From Burkholderia stagnalis (GTDB lineage Bacteria; Pseudomonadota; Gammaproteobacteria; Burkholderiales; Burkholderiaceae): 64,000 bases of DNA. Below are positions 54,832 to 63,637 of this stretch, piece by piece (position 1 is the first letter of the stretch; the number at the start of each line of letters is the position of its first letter). The stretch is from positions 558,001-622,000 of the forward strand of contig NZ_CADESW010000001.1 in the NCBI RefSeq assembly GCF_902830275.1, in the 5' to 3' direction. The notes under the pieces were generated by a model. The model was not told where the DNA came from. It made no database searches and was given only the letters and a program-made list of their open reading frames with translations. A program made the position numbers and the translations under genes.

Positions 54832-55506
54832 TCAATACTGCACGAGTATCGTCACCCGCCGATTCGCCGCCCGCGCCGCGGCATCGTCGCCGACCACCAG
54901 CGGCAGGTTGTCCGCCCTGCCGATCGCGGCCAGCCGATGCGACTCGACACCCCGCTCGACCAGATATCGCACGACCGCCCCCGCCCGCGCCGACGACAGC
55001 TCCCAGTTCGATTCGTATTTCGCCGTCGCGATCGGCACGCTATCCGTATGCCCTTCGACGAGGATATTGCTCGCCGGATGCGCCTTCAACACGCCCGCGA
55101 TGCGCGCCAGCACATCGGACGCATCCGGCAGCAACCGCGCATCCCCGACATTGAACAGGATCTTCGCGTTGATGCCGATCTCCACGCCATGCGCGGCGTT
55201 CACGACCGTCACCTGCCCCTGCTCCTTCAGCGATTTCAGCAGCGACGCCCACGCCTGCGCGGCCTGCTCCTGTGCGGCGCCCGCCTTCCCTTTCCCCGCC
55301 GCCTGCTGCGACAGCGTCTGATATCGCACATCGAGCGCGTTGTACTTCGCGAGCTGCAACACGTACAGCGCGAGAAACAGCACCATCAGCGTGGTGACGA
55401 GATCCGCATAGGAAATCAGCCAGCGGCCGGACTGCGCGCCGTCGCCGTCGTCGTCGTGTTCGGCGGCATCCCTCGCCGGTCGCCTGCTGCCAGATTGCGC
55501 GTGCAT
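54832..55506 (-). CDS. MotB-like stator protein with OmpA domain
   Basis: A 224-residue protein. After a charged N-terminal tail comes one membrane helix with the MotB signature WLISYADLVTTLMVLFLALY, including the candidate proton-binding Asp35. A plug-like helix and linker follow, then a peptidoglycan-binding OmpA domain (ILFNVGDARLLPDASDV, LVEGHTDSVPIATAKY, AANRRVTILVQ). It is shorter than flagellar MotB. It lies 31 bp downstream of the MotA-like gene. No flagellar genes are nearby. Confidence 0.87.
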   Translation of the reverse strand: MHAQSGSRRPARDAAEHDDDGDGAQSGRWLISYADLVTTLMVLFLALYVLQLAKYNALDVRYQTLSQQAAGKGKAGAAQEQAAQAWASLLKSLKEQGQVTVVNAAHGVEIGINAKILFNVGDARLLPDASDVLARIAGVLKAHPASNILVEGHTDSVPIATAKYESNWELSSARAGAVVRYLVERGVESHRLAAIGRADNLPLVVGDDAAARAANRRVTILVQY

Positions 55507-55537
55507 AGCCTGGAACCCGTGTTCGTTATCCGCGGCG

Positions 55538-56302
55538 TCACGCCAGCGATTCGGCCGCGCGGCCGCGCACGTCGCCGGTCAGGCGCGTCTCGATCGTATG
55601 CGGCGACTCCTTGCGCGAGATCGCGAGCAAGCCGTCGAGATACAGCTTGCGAAACCGCAATTCGCTCTCCAGCTGCGCGCGCAGCTTCCCGTACAGCGGC
55701 AGGAACACGAGGTTCGCCAGCGCGAGCCCGTACAGCGTCGCGACGAACGCAAGCGCGATCCCCGGCCCGAGCTGCGCGGGTTCGAGAATATGGCTCGTCA
55801 CCTGGATCAGCCCCATCACCGACCCGAGGATGCCGAACGTCGGCGCATAGCCGCCCGCCTGTTGCCACACGCGCGCGGCCGCCATGTGGCTGCGCTCGTA
55901 CGCATCGAGCTCGCGCTGCAGCGCATCCTCCAGCACGGCCGTCGACACGCCGTTCGCCAGCAGTTCCAGCCCGCGCCGTGCAAACGGATGAATGCCGCTG
56001 ACGTCCATCGATTCGAACGCCAGCAAGCCGTTCAGCTTCGCGCGATCGCCCCATTCGAGCAGGTCGGACAGGCTCTGCCGGTCGACCTGCCGCGCCTGCA
56101 CGAACGCGAGCCGCAGCTGCTTCACCGCATCGAAGAACCGCGCCCACGTGTTCTGGATCATCACCGCGCCGAGCGTGCCGCCCAGCACGATCACCAGCGC
56201 CTCGAACTGGAACAGCGTCGAGAAATGTCCCCCTTCGAGCGAAAAGCCGAACACGATGGCCGCGCCACCGAATACCACGCCGAACAGCGTCAACAGATCC
56301 AT
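55538..56302 (-). CDS. MotA-like stator protein
   Basis: A 254-residue MotA/TolQ/ExbB-fold proton-channel subunit with four membrane helices. The last two carry the MotA motifs YAPTFGILGSVMGLIQV (conserved Pro) and LGPGIALAFVATLYGLALANLVFLPLY. A cytoplasmic loop lies between helices 2 and 3 (RQSLSDLLEWGDRAKLNGLL). The size matches flagellar MotA and lacks the long helical tail of ZorA. It should form a proton-driven rotary unit with the MotB-like protein. Confidence 0.88.
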   Translation of the reverse strand: MDLLTLFGVVFGGAAIVFGFSLEGGHFSTLFQFEALVIVLGGTLGAVMIQNTWARFFDAVKQLRLAFVQARQVDRQSLSDLLEWGDRAKLNGLLAFESMDVSGIHPFARRGLELLANGVSTAVLEDALQRELDAYERSHMAAARVWQQAGGYAPTFGILGSVMGLIQVTSHILEPAQLGPGIALAFVATLYGLALANLVFLPLYGKLRAQLESELRFRKLYLDGLLAISRKESPHTIETRLTGDVRGRAAESLA

Positions 56303-56373
56303 GTCTCTCTCCGGCCAGCTGCGCGCGTTCGGCAGCCGGCATCGTCGTCAGTGCGTCGTCGCGACGCTTGCGC

Positions 56374-57615
56374 TCAAGCCGCGGAATCCGGCACCGGCAC
56401 GGCCGCCGCGGCCGGCGCCTTCAGCGCGCGCACCGCGTCCAGCAAACGCTGCTCGATATCGCCGACTTCCACCGGGTCGAGCTTGAGATCGCGGCGCGTG
56501 ACCCACGACACCTCGTTGCGCCGCGTCTCGGTCATCACCGAGAACAGCCGGTCGACCACCGACAGGTCGTCCGTGCTCGCGATCAGCTTCGCGAGGTCGT
56601 ACGTATCGAACGCGCTGACGACCTCGAACAGCGTGCGCTGGTCGACCCACGCCAGATCCTCGAGCGCGGCGATCTCGCCGCGCCGCACGTTGCGCCGCGA
56701 GAAGTACGCGACGCCCTTCTGCTCGACGTAGCTGAGCACCTTCGACTTGCGGAACGCGAACACGTCCTCCGCGATCTCGCCATGCGACAGCTTGCTGAGC
56801 AGCAGCTTCTTCTCGACGCCGATCAGCGATTCCAGATCGGCAAGCTCGATCAGCTCGAGTTCGCTGTTGATCGACAGGTCGAGCTCGTGATCCGCGACCT
56901 GCTGCGCGCGATCGGTGATGCGCGCGGCGTCGAACGTGACGACCTGGCGCGCATCGGCGGACGCCGCGTAGTCGCTCGACGCGCCGCCGAGCTGCTCGCC
57001 CTGCGCGGCCTCGATCGTGACGAGATTGAGCTTCTCCATGCGGCGCAGCATCGCCATCACGTGCGGACGCGAATGGCCGGCGATCGCGCGGCACTTCTTG
57101 ATGACGTCGGCGAGCGGCACCGCCGCCTGCTCGGCCTGCATCTGCATCGGCCGGCGCGCCCATGCGTCGTCGCCGCCGCGCCGCTCGCCGCCGGCCATCA
57201 GCGCGAGCACGTGTGCATAGGAGAGCACGCCCGGCAGGAAATCGGCATGCGTGTAGGTGGCGAGCAGATCGTCCTTGCGCTTCACGCGGCGCACGAGGGT
57301 TCGCACGATGTGGCGCAGCAGCGCCGACACGCGCTCGATTTCCTCGTCGAGCATGCTCGCCGGCACGACCGTGAGCTGGCAGAAGCTGAGCGCCTTCGCG
57401 GTGTGGCCGCGCGGCTCGGAGGCGAGCAGCGCCGACTCGCCGAAAAACTCCCCGCGGCCGAGGGTCGCGACGACGACTTTCTTGTCGTCGCAGCGGGTCG
57501 ACAGTTCGACCTTGCCGTCCGCGATCAGATAGATGACCGCCTCTCCCCCGAACCCTTCCGAATAGATGACTTCGCCGGGTGCCGCTGTGCGCGACCACGA
57601 CTGTTGACGATTCAC
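56374..57615 (-). CDS. cNMP-binding protein with FliG-C-like C-terminal domain
   Basis: About 413 residues from a GTG at 57615, chosen because GGGGGAAC precedes it; the frame is open to an ATG at 57750. Residues about 8-105 are a cyclic-nucleotide-binding fold (APGEVIYSEGFGGEAVIYLI, GRGEFFGESALLASEPRGHT). A winged-helix-like segment may follow (DVIKKCRAIAGHSRPHVMAM). Residues about 318-399 resemble the FliG C-terminal rotor domain: LEDLAWVDQRTLFEVVSAFD, TYDLAKLI and a C-terminal helix with DIEQRLLDAVRAL. It is the first gene of the operon with MotA- and MotB-like genes. Confidence 0.75.
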   Translation of the reverse strand: MNRQQSWSRTAAPGEVIYSEGFGGEAVIYLIADGKVELSTRCDDKKVVVATLGRGEFFGESALLASEPRGHTAKALSFCQLTVVPASMLDEEIERVSALLRHIVRTLVRRVKRKDDLLATYTHADFLPGVLSYAHVLALMAGGERRGGDDAWARRPMQMQAEQAAVPLADVIKKCRAIAGHSRPHVMAMLRRMEKLNLVTIEAAQGEQLGGASSDYAASADARQVVTFDAARITDRAQQVADHELDLSINSELELIELADLESLIGVEKKLLLSKLSHGEIAEDVFAFRKSKVLSYVEQKGVAYFSRRNVRRGEIAALEDLAWVDQRTLFEVVSAFDTYDLAKLIASTDDLSVVDRLFSVMTETRRNEVSWVTRRDLKLDPVEVGDIEQRLLDAVRALKAPAAAAVPVPDSAA

Positions 57616-58281
57616 GATGTTCCCCCTGCAGCGCTGACTTACTTGTTCGACTGCGCCGCACGTTTCGGACGTGGGTCGACAGTCGTTCCCCGTGCTTCCG
57701 TTTACGACATCGGAAGCGGACTTCTTTAATCCCATGCTGTTGATCGGCATCGCGATCGATTCAACCGGGAAAACACGAGCAATCGCGATTGAAACATCAC
57801 GTCAGCGATATGTAAGCATATTACCGACCGCCCCCGGTTTCTCGCGCAAACGTTTAATTTAACCAAAAAATTCCCGACCACTGGTGCTCATGCCCATTTT
57901 CCGCAACCAAATTAATCACATAAATAAAACTACGTCCAAGTCTCGCCTGACGGCGCGTCCGCGCATGTAATCATGCATTGAGGGATGATCTCCCGGACGA
58001 GACACTTTTCCAGTGAATTTCACAAGACGACAAATAGCATACGCAAGGAGACGATAAATAGCGGATAGGGTTAACCTTGCTAGCCGGCACAAGGCTGGCT
58101 TCCTATATTTTTTATTCATAAAATGTCGACTCGGCCATTTACAGAAAAAGATCAATTAATTATTTGATCAACATCATGTGCCGACAGCGACGAAAAGCAA
58201 AACGTCCCGGCATGGCGATATCGCGCAACTTTCGCTGAACTGGGATCCCATTGGTATTGCGCTCGCACTGGGGAGATCGTG
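57616..58281. promoter_or_regulatory. AT-rich divergent promoter region
   Basis: A 666-bp gap between the cNMP/MotAB/Nmad operon and the patatin gene. From 57780 to 58200 it is clearly AT-rich. It contains a 20-bp inverted repeat (GATCAA ... TTGATC, 58150-58169) and must hold both promoters. The short ORFs inside are not credible. Confidence 0.55.
58150..58169. promoter_or_regulatory. 20-bp inverted repeat upstream of the patatin gene
   Basis: GATCAA and TTGATC are perfect 6-bp arms around TTAATTAT. The dyad lies 113 bp before the patatin start and could be an operator. No family assignment is possible from the sequence. Confidence 0.4.
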
Positions 58282-61101
58282 ATGCCTCGCATGCTTTATC
58301 GACCCTTCGTTGCCCGCACGACGCGGTGCAACGCCATCTTCCATGCCGCGCGGCCGCAAGGCTGCGCAAACGGCCCCGCATGGGCGTTGCCGATTCGTTA
58401 CTCCGATCGCGAACTGGAGCAGGCGGAACGTCATCGCAAAGCGGTTGGCCTCGATCCGGCACACGTGATTACGGCGATACCGGGACTGGCGATATCCGGC
58501 GGCGGCATACGTAGCGCGATATTCGCGCTGGGTGTGATGCAGGCGATGGCGGAGAGGGACGTACTCAAGCATTTCAGTTACTTGTCGACGGTGTCGGGCG
58601 GCAGTTACATAGGCGCTTTTTACGGCAGTCTGTTCGTTCCCGACGGATTGCGGATCGGAAACCAACAGATACGACCGCAGCGTTTTCAGACCGCTGCCGA
58701 AAAGGCGGCGAAAAAGCTTCGCACCGGTGAACCCGCCAGCGGCAAAGATGCCATCACGCCGATCGCGTATCTCCGGGACAACTGCAACTACCTCACTCCG
58801 AATGGCTTGCACGACATCCTTCAAGCGATCGTATTCTCCACGCGCAACTGGTTTGCGATCCAGTACGTCGTGGGCGTGTCGTTGCTGACGATCCTGCTCT
58901 GGCTCAACCTGTCCATTGCGTCGTTGATGTCGCTCGCGCCAGCGGCATATCGTGCAATTCAGTGCGATACGCGATGGATCGTCGCATCGGTGCCGTTGGC
59001 TTCCGTCGTCTGTATCGTGATTCTGATCATGTCGCCGCTCAGCCGCGCGTATTGGCTGACCCAGAACCTCGCGCAGAAGACAAGTCGCCTGGGCAAATCC
59101 TTGCCGTTCGCGTCGTTGCTGCTCGTGATGGCGCTCGCGATGATCGCGATACGTTCGGGTCTTGGCGATTCGCCGCTCACGAATTCGAACGTGCTGTCTG
59201 CGTTCTGGAAGCCGCCATACCTGATTGCGGGGGGATCGCTCGTGCTGGTGACAGGCATGCTCGGCGTTGTCTATCTGGTCGGTGCATGGCTCTATGTCAG
59301 TCGGAAACGTGGCTCGGGCAAGTCCTGGTTTCCGGGCTCCATGACATCGAAGTCGTCGCCATCCGACAGCCGTCCCTTCGTCGACCGACTGCGCAACGCG
59401 CTGAGCAATGCCTATACGACGCCGATTCGCCTAACTTGCGGCGTGACGTTCTTGACCGGCGCCTTTCAAATGGCAATATGGCTGGCCGCCCTTGCGGCGA
59501 TCGATGCGTTGGGATCCTTTTTGTTTTCGAAGATCCTCGCTTTGGAGACCCAACACGGCGCGCAGGCCGCCGCGCTGACGTCCGGCGGCTCGCTGGCGGT
59601 GCTCGCCGGGCTGGGCGGCAGCATCTGGGCCATCACCAAATTCGTGATGTCGGAAGGCAAGGGCATTGCGGAAGGTCTCATGAAGTTGCCAAGGCTCGTG
59701 CTGGCCACAATCGGCGCCGGACTCGCGGCCCTCCTGACCTTGACGTTCTGGTCAGTCGTCGCGCATGCGGTGACGGCAAAGCTCGGGATATTTGCTTGCT
59801 CGATGTCGGGATTGCTGCATTGCGACGCGACGACCGGCTACTTCATCGGCGACCTGCCGAAGCTTCTGGTCGTTTGCCTCATCCTGCTGTCGCTTGCATT
59901 GATCGACGGCCTGTGCGTCCAGTTTCTCAATCTCTCGACGTATCAGCGGCTCTACAGCATGCGCCTGACGCGCGCCTTTCTCGGTGCGACGAACAACGTC
60001 CGCCTCGATCACGCCAGCCATCGCGATGTCACCTCGCTCGTGCGCGGAGACAGCATCACGCTGGGCGAGTATTACCATCGGTACATGTGCGCACCGGTGC
60101 ACCTGATCAACGCGACGATCAACAAGACCATCGACTGGGATTCGTCGCTCGTTCAGCGCGGCGCCCGCGGCCTCTCGTTCTGCGTGGGCCCCGCTGGCAT
60201 GACCGTTGGCGCGAAGCTCGGTGTACTCCAATGCAAATGGGAATATGCGAACGACATCTCGACGCCCGCCACGCACATTCGCGGCAACGCCAGCACACGC
60301 GACATCTGGCTCGAGTCGCTGACGTTGGGCGACTGGGTGGCCATTTCGGGCGCGGCCGTCAGTACGGGGCTCGGCAAGATCACGCACCCCGGTTATTCAC
60401 TTCTGCTTGGCGTGACCAACATCCGGCTGGGGTATTGGTGGGATACGTACTCGACACCGTTCTCGCTCGGCGCCGAAAGTTACGAGCGCGTGCGCGTGCC
60501 GATTCCGGCGCAGGAGGTGCCGCGCCGGCTCTTCACGGAAAAATTCTTCGGCACGCAGTTCTGTCTGAAGAGCGAACTGCTCGGCGAGTTCGACGGGCCG
60601 CGAGCAAGGCGCTGGTACCTGACCGACGGCGGTCATTTCGAAAATACCGGCGCCTACGAACTCCTGCGCCGTCAGCTCAAATTCATTGTCGTGCTCGACA
60701 ACGGCAGCGATCCCACCTGTCAGTTCACGGACGTCGGCGCGCTGATCCATCAGGCGCGCGTCGACTTCGGCATCGAGATTTCAGAAACCGCGACACACAT
60801 TTCGTCGCCGAACGGCATCTCGATCGATGCTCGATTCGTCGCGATGTCGTTCGACGCGTTCAAGCGTCAGAGTAGCTGCATGGCGGTCCTGCTCGCCGTG
60901 AAATATCCGAAAAGCGGCACGGGACAACTGCTCGTGATCAAGCCTCGGATCACACCGTTGACGCCATACGATGCGCGTTGCTATGCCTTCATTCACACGA
61001 GCTTTCCCAATGAATCCACGGCCGACCAGTTCTTCAACGAAGTGCAGTGGGAATCTTATCGGGCACTTGGCGAGGCGCAGGCCCGCGCGCTATTCACTTG
61101 A
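58282..61101 (+). CDS. Patatin-like phospholipase with inserted membrane domain
   Basis: A 939-residue protein. The first patatin half has the oxyanion loop LAISGGGIRSAIFALG and the nucleophile region YLSTVSGGSYIGAF (Ser in VSGG). About eight hydrophobic helices follow between residues 185 and 560 (for example VVGVSLLTILLWLNLSIASL and LLVVCLILLSLALIDGL). The second catalytic half comes at the C-terminus, with YLTDGGHFENTGAYELL (the catalytic Asp in DGG). So the lipase is split by a membrane anchor. GGGGAGA precedes the start. It probably hydrolyses phospholipid or acyl esters at the inner membrane. Confidence 0.87.
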   Translation: MPRMLYRPFVARTTRCNAIFHAARPQGCANGPAWALPIRYSDRELEQAERHRKAVGLDPAHVITAIPGLAISGGGIRSAIFALGVMQAMAERDVLKHFSYLSTVSGGSYIGAFYGSLFVPDGLRIGNQQIRPQRFQTAAEKAAKKLRTGEPASGKDAITPIAYLRDNCNYLTPNGLHDILQAIVFSTRNWFAIQYVVGVSLLTILLWLNLSIASLMSLAPAAYRAIQCDTRWIVASVPLASVVCIVILIMSPLSRAYWLTQNLAQKTSRLGKSLPFASLLLVMALAMIAIRSGLGDSPLTNSNVLSAFWKPPYLIAGGSLVLVTGMLGVVYLVGAWLYVSRKRGSGKSWFPGSMTSKSSPSDSRPFVDRLRNALSNAYTTPIRLTCGVTFLTGAFQMAIWLAALAAIDALGSFLFSKILALETQHGAQAAALTSGGSLAVLAGLGGSIWAITKFVMSEGKGIAEGLMKLPRLVLATIGAGLAALLTLTFWSVVAHAVTAKLGIFACSMSGLLHCDATTGYFIGDLPKLLVVCLILLSLALIDGLCVQFLNLSTYQRLYSMRLTRAFLGATNNVRLDHASHRDVTSLVRGDSITLGEYYHRYMCAPVHLINATINKTIDWDSSLVQRGARGLSFCVGPAGMTVGAKLGVLQCKWEYANDISTPATHIRGNASTRDIWLESLTLGDWVAISGAAVSTGLGKITHPGYSLLLGVTNIRLGYWWDTYSTPFSLGAESYERVRVPIPAQEVPRRLFTEKFFGTQFCLKSELLGEFDGPRARRWYLTDGGHFENTGAYELLRRQLKFIVVLDNGSDPTCQFTDVGALIHQARVDFGIEISETATHISSPNGISIDARFVAMSFDAFKRQSSCMAVLLAVKYPKSGTGQLLVIKPRITPLTPYDARCYAFIHTSFPNESTADQFFNEVQWESYRALGEAQARALFT

Positions 61102-61171
61102 CCCGCGCGAACGGCGCTCCTTCGCGCCATGACGAACGAGGCGACGTCGCCGCACGTCGCCCTTCCGCCGC

Positions 61172-61660
61172 TCACTCGCGCACGCCCCACGACACGAGCA
61201 CCGCGTGGATGTTGCGTGCGTATTCGTCCCGCAGGTGCGGCGTTTCCGAGTGATACGCGCCGATCGCCTGCCACGTGTTTCCGTAGCGGACCATCTTGCG
61301 TTTCAGCATCCACGCGGCGACGTAGATGTTCACGCACGCATCGCGCAGCGCGCCCGGCGGCACGCCGTAGCGGCGCAGCTCGCCGAAGTGCACCGAGTTG
61401 ATCTGGGCCTGGCCGACGTCGATGCTGCCGTCCGCGTTGCGATGCACGGCGCCGGGGTTGCCCTTCGATTCGTACCACGCGATCGCCCGCAGGATCTGCG
61501 GGTTGACGCCCTGGTAGCCGGCCGCGTGCTCGAAGCACGCGTCGTCGGGTTTGGCGTCGGCCGCATGCGCGGGCGTCACGACGGCCGCGGCGAGCAGCAT
61601 TGCGAACAACACCCATTCCATCCAGCCGAACCGCATCGACGCCGCCAGGACGTTCATCAT
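61172..61660 (-). CDS. Lytic transglycosylase (SLT/IagB-like)
   Basis: About 162 residues. A signal peptide (WVLFAMLLAAAVVTPAHA) precedes a lysozyme-like domain with catalytic Glu in LRAIAWYESKGNPGAVH and SIDVGQAQINSVHFGELRRYG. It resembles IagB/PilT-type transglycosylases that open peptidoglycan for secretion or pilus machines. I prefer ATG 61660 (AAGGGGC upstream); an ATG at 61693 overlaps the preceding gene. Last gene of a three-gene cluster. Confidence 0.87.
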   Translation of the reverse strand: MMNVLAASMRFGWMEWVLFAMLLAAAVVTPAHAADAKPDDACFEHAAGYQGVNPQILRAIAWYESKGNPGAVHRNADGSIDVGQAQINSVHFGELRRYGVPPGALRDACVNIYVAAWMLKRKMVRYGNTWQAIGAYHSETPHLRDEYARNIHAVLVSWGVRE

Positions 61661-61689
61661 CGCATGCCCCTTGATTCGATCGAGCCGCT

Positions 61690-62076
61690 TCATTGAGACA
61701 TCGCCAGCGCGGCCGCGCCATTCCCGGCCGGGCGGCGTTCACGTGCACTCTTGTCGAGCGCCTCGTCGAGCTTCTTGTCGACGGCGGCCAGCGCCGCGCG
61801 CGACGCGTCGGTCACGACCATGCGCACCTGGAATTCCGCCGGCGCTTTCTTCGCAGGCGGCGCATGGCGGAGCTTCTTCCCGTGGCGCACGCCGGCGGCC
61901 GGCGCGGGCACGTCGTCGTCGCCGCCCGCGCCCGGCGGCAGCGACGCAAACGGCGGCAGCGGCGGAAACACCTGGTTGGACGCAGCCGCCATGGACGGCG
62001 CGCCGTCGGCCGGCTGAGCCGCGAAGGCCGCGCCGCATGCGAGAAAGGCCGAACAGAAGATCGACAGTCGTAGCAT
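61690..62076 (-). CDS. Secreted hypothetical protein
   Basis: A 128-residue protein with a signal peptide (LRLSIFCSAFLACGAAFA), a Pro/Ala-rich middle and a charged helical C-terminus (ALAAVDKKLDEALDKSARER). Family unknown. It lies between the lipoprotein and transglycosylase genes; all three are closely spaced, so it is probably part of an envelope assembly. Confidence 0.75.
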   Translation of the reverse strand: MLRLSIFCSAFLACGAAFAAQPADGAPSMAAASNQVFPPLPPFASLPPGAGGDDDVPAPAAGVRHGKKLRHAPPAKKAPAEFQVRMVVTDASRAALAAVDKKLDEALDKSARERRPAGNGAAALAMSQ

Positions 62077-62090
62077 CGCGAGATCTCCCA

Positions 62091-62468
62091 TCACTGCGTC
62101 GGGCCGAGCTGAACGCTGTACGGCTTGCAGCTGCCGGCCGCGACGTTCTCGACGCGCACCGACGCGACGCGCTGCGACGGCATGCCGCGCCGGATCGACT
62201 GGTTCAGGTAGCCGAAATCCTGCGGCAGCGCGGCCACGCGAATCGTCATCGGTTGCGATTGTCTGGCCGCCAGCGCGCCGACTTTCGCGAGCACGGCGGT
62301 TAGTTGGGGATCGCGCGCACCGAGCGCATCGGCGGGGATGACGAAATCGACGAGCGCCGTCGACGCGGACGATGCGTCGTTGCGCGCATTCACGTCCGGG
62401 CGGCCGCTTTGAAGTTGGGCGCAGCCGGTCAGCGCGGCTGCGACAAGAAAGATGACAAACGGCTTCAC
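62091..62468 (-). CDS. Small lipoprotein (GTG start)
   Basis: A 125-residue lipoprotein. The GTG at 62468 is preceded by GGGAG and gives KPFVIFLVAAALTGC with lipobox LTGC. The mature part has a paired-helix pattern (LTAVLAKVGALAARQSQPMTIRVAALP, then a conserved-looking SQRVASVRVE). The layout recalls CpaD-type pilus lipoproteins, but I cannot confirm this. Probable first gene of the three-gene operon. Confidence 0.75.
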   Translation of the reverse strand: MKPFVIFLVAAALTGCAQLQSGRPDVNARNDASSASTALVDFVIPADALGARDPQLTAVLAKVGALAARQSQPMTIRVAALPQDFGYLNQSIRRGMPSQRVASVRVENVAAGSCKPYSVQLGPTQ

Positions 62469-62703
62469 TGTTTCACTCCCGGTCACTGGATCTGCTTTAT
62501 CGGCACAGCACTCGCGGGATTTACCCCTTTCGCGTGCGAGGGCCGCTGTGACGGGAGCGTGCGTGGCGTGTTCGATTCCTCCGATTTAAGCGCATCCTGA
62601 GCAGACGCCATTCATTCGATATTTGAACGCGACGTTGCACCCATGAAACATGATCGATGCGACATGCATGGCGTGCTTGCATCCGCTGCCTGCATGCGTT
62701 CGC

Positions 62704-63363
62704 TCAGAACTCCATGTCGAGTTCGTCGATATCCTCCTGCTCCGCCTTCGCCGCGTCGATCCACTCCGCGACGAACGGTTGCGCGAGCACGCGCATGCAG
62801 TACTCGGCGATATCGGGTTCGAGCTTCACGTCGTAGGTCAGGAAGCGCATGACGACCGGCGCATACATCGCGTCGGCCACGCCGATCTCGCCGAACAGCC
62901 AGGGCCCGCCATATTGCGCGAGGCATTCGCGCCAGATCGTCACGATCCGCTCGATGTCGTGCTGCGCGCGCGACCAGATGCGGAAGTTCGGGAAGTGCGC
63001 GCGCAGGTTCATCGGCAGCGCGGAACGCAGCGCGCTGAAGCCCGAATGCATCTCGCCGCAGATCGAGCGGCAATGGGCGCGCGCGTGCCGCGCCTGCGGC
63101 AGCAGCCGCGCGTCGGGCCGGATCTCGTTCAGGTACTCCGCGATCGCCAGCGTGTCCCATACCTTGCTGCCCTCGTGCGTGAGGCACGGCACGAGAATCG
63201 ACGGCGACAGCAGCAGCAGCTCGGCGCGCGACGCGGCGTCGATCGGCACCATCACCGTGTCGAACGGCAGGCCGCTCAGCTTCGCGAGCAGCCAGCCGCG
63301 CATCGACCACGACGAGTAGTTCCGGCTGCTGATCGTCAGCGTGGTTTCGTCTGCGGAATTCAT
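62704..63363 (-). CDS. Glutathione S-transferase family protein
   Basis: A 219-residue GST. The N-domain reads LTISSRNYSSWSMRGWLLAK (candidate catalytic Ser), with SPSILVPCLTHEGSKVWDTLAI for glutathione binding. The C-domain has WLFGEIGVADAMYAPVVMRF. CAGGGGGC precedes ATG 63363; the frame open to 63639 includes unlikely sequence. Substrate unknown. Confidence 0.9.
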   Translation of the reverse strand: MNSADETTLTISSRNYSSWSMRGWLLAKLSGLPFDTVMVPIDAASRAELLLLSPSILVPCLTHEGSKVWDTLAIAEYLNEIRPDARLLPQARHARAHCRSICGEMHSGFSALRSALPMNLRAHFPNFRIWSRAQHDIERIVTIWRECLAQYGGPWLFGEIGVADAMYAPVVMRFLTYDVKLEPDIAEYCMRVLAQPFVAEWIDAAKAEQEDIDELDMEF

Positions 63364-63637
63364 ATCGCCCCCTGAGGTTGCCTGTCGTGCACGTGCACCG
63401 AAAACGTCCACCGCACCGCACGCGCCGCACCATTGCTGTGCGGTGCATGCGCCGGCCCGGCGCAGCGCCGCCGCGCGTTGCACCGCTGAAACGTATTGCG
63501 TCGCACCGCACGCGGCTGTCCGCGGGCAGGCTGCTGCACACGCCGTCTCGCCCCGTGCAGCGTGCAACGCGCGTGCCAGCCGCCAACTGGCACACGGCTT
63601 GCCTCGCTCAACGCACCGCGAGGCGAGGCGCGAACTC

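Noticed and set aside
53194..57615. Interpretation of the MotA/MotB-like operon as a known Zorya system
   Set aside because: The MotA-like protein lacks the long ZorA tail, and no ZorC, ZorD or ZorE-type gene is present.
58282..61101. Interpretation of the patatin gene as a CBASS operon
   Set aside because: No CD-NTase or ubiquitin-like accessory genes are adjacent.
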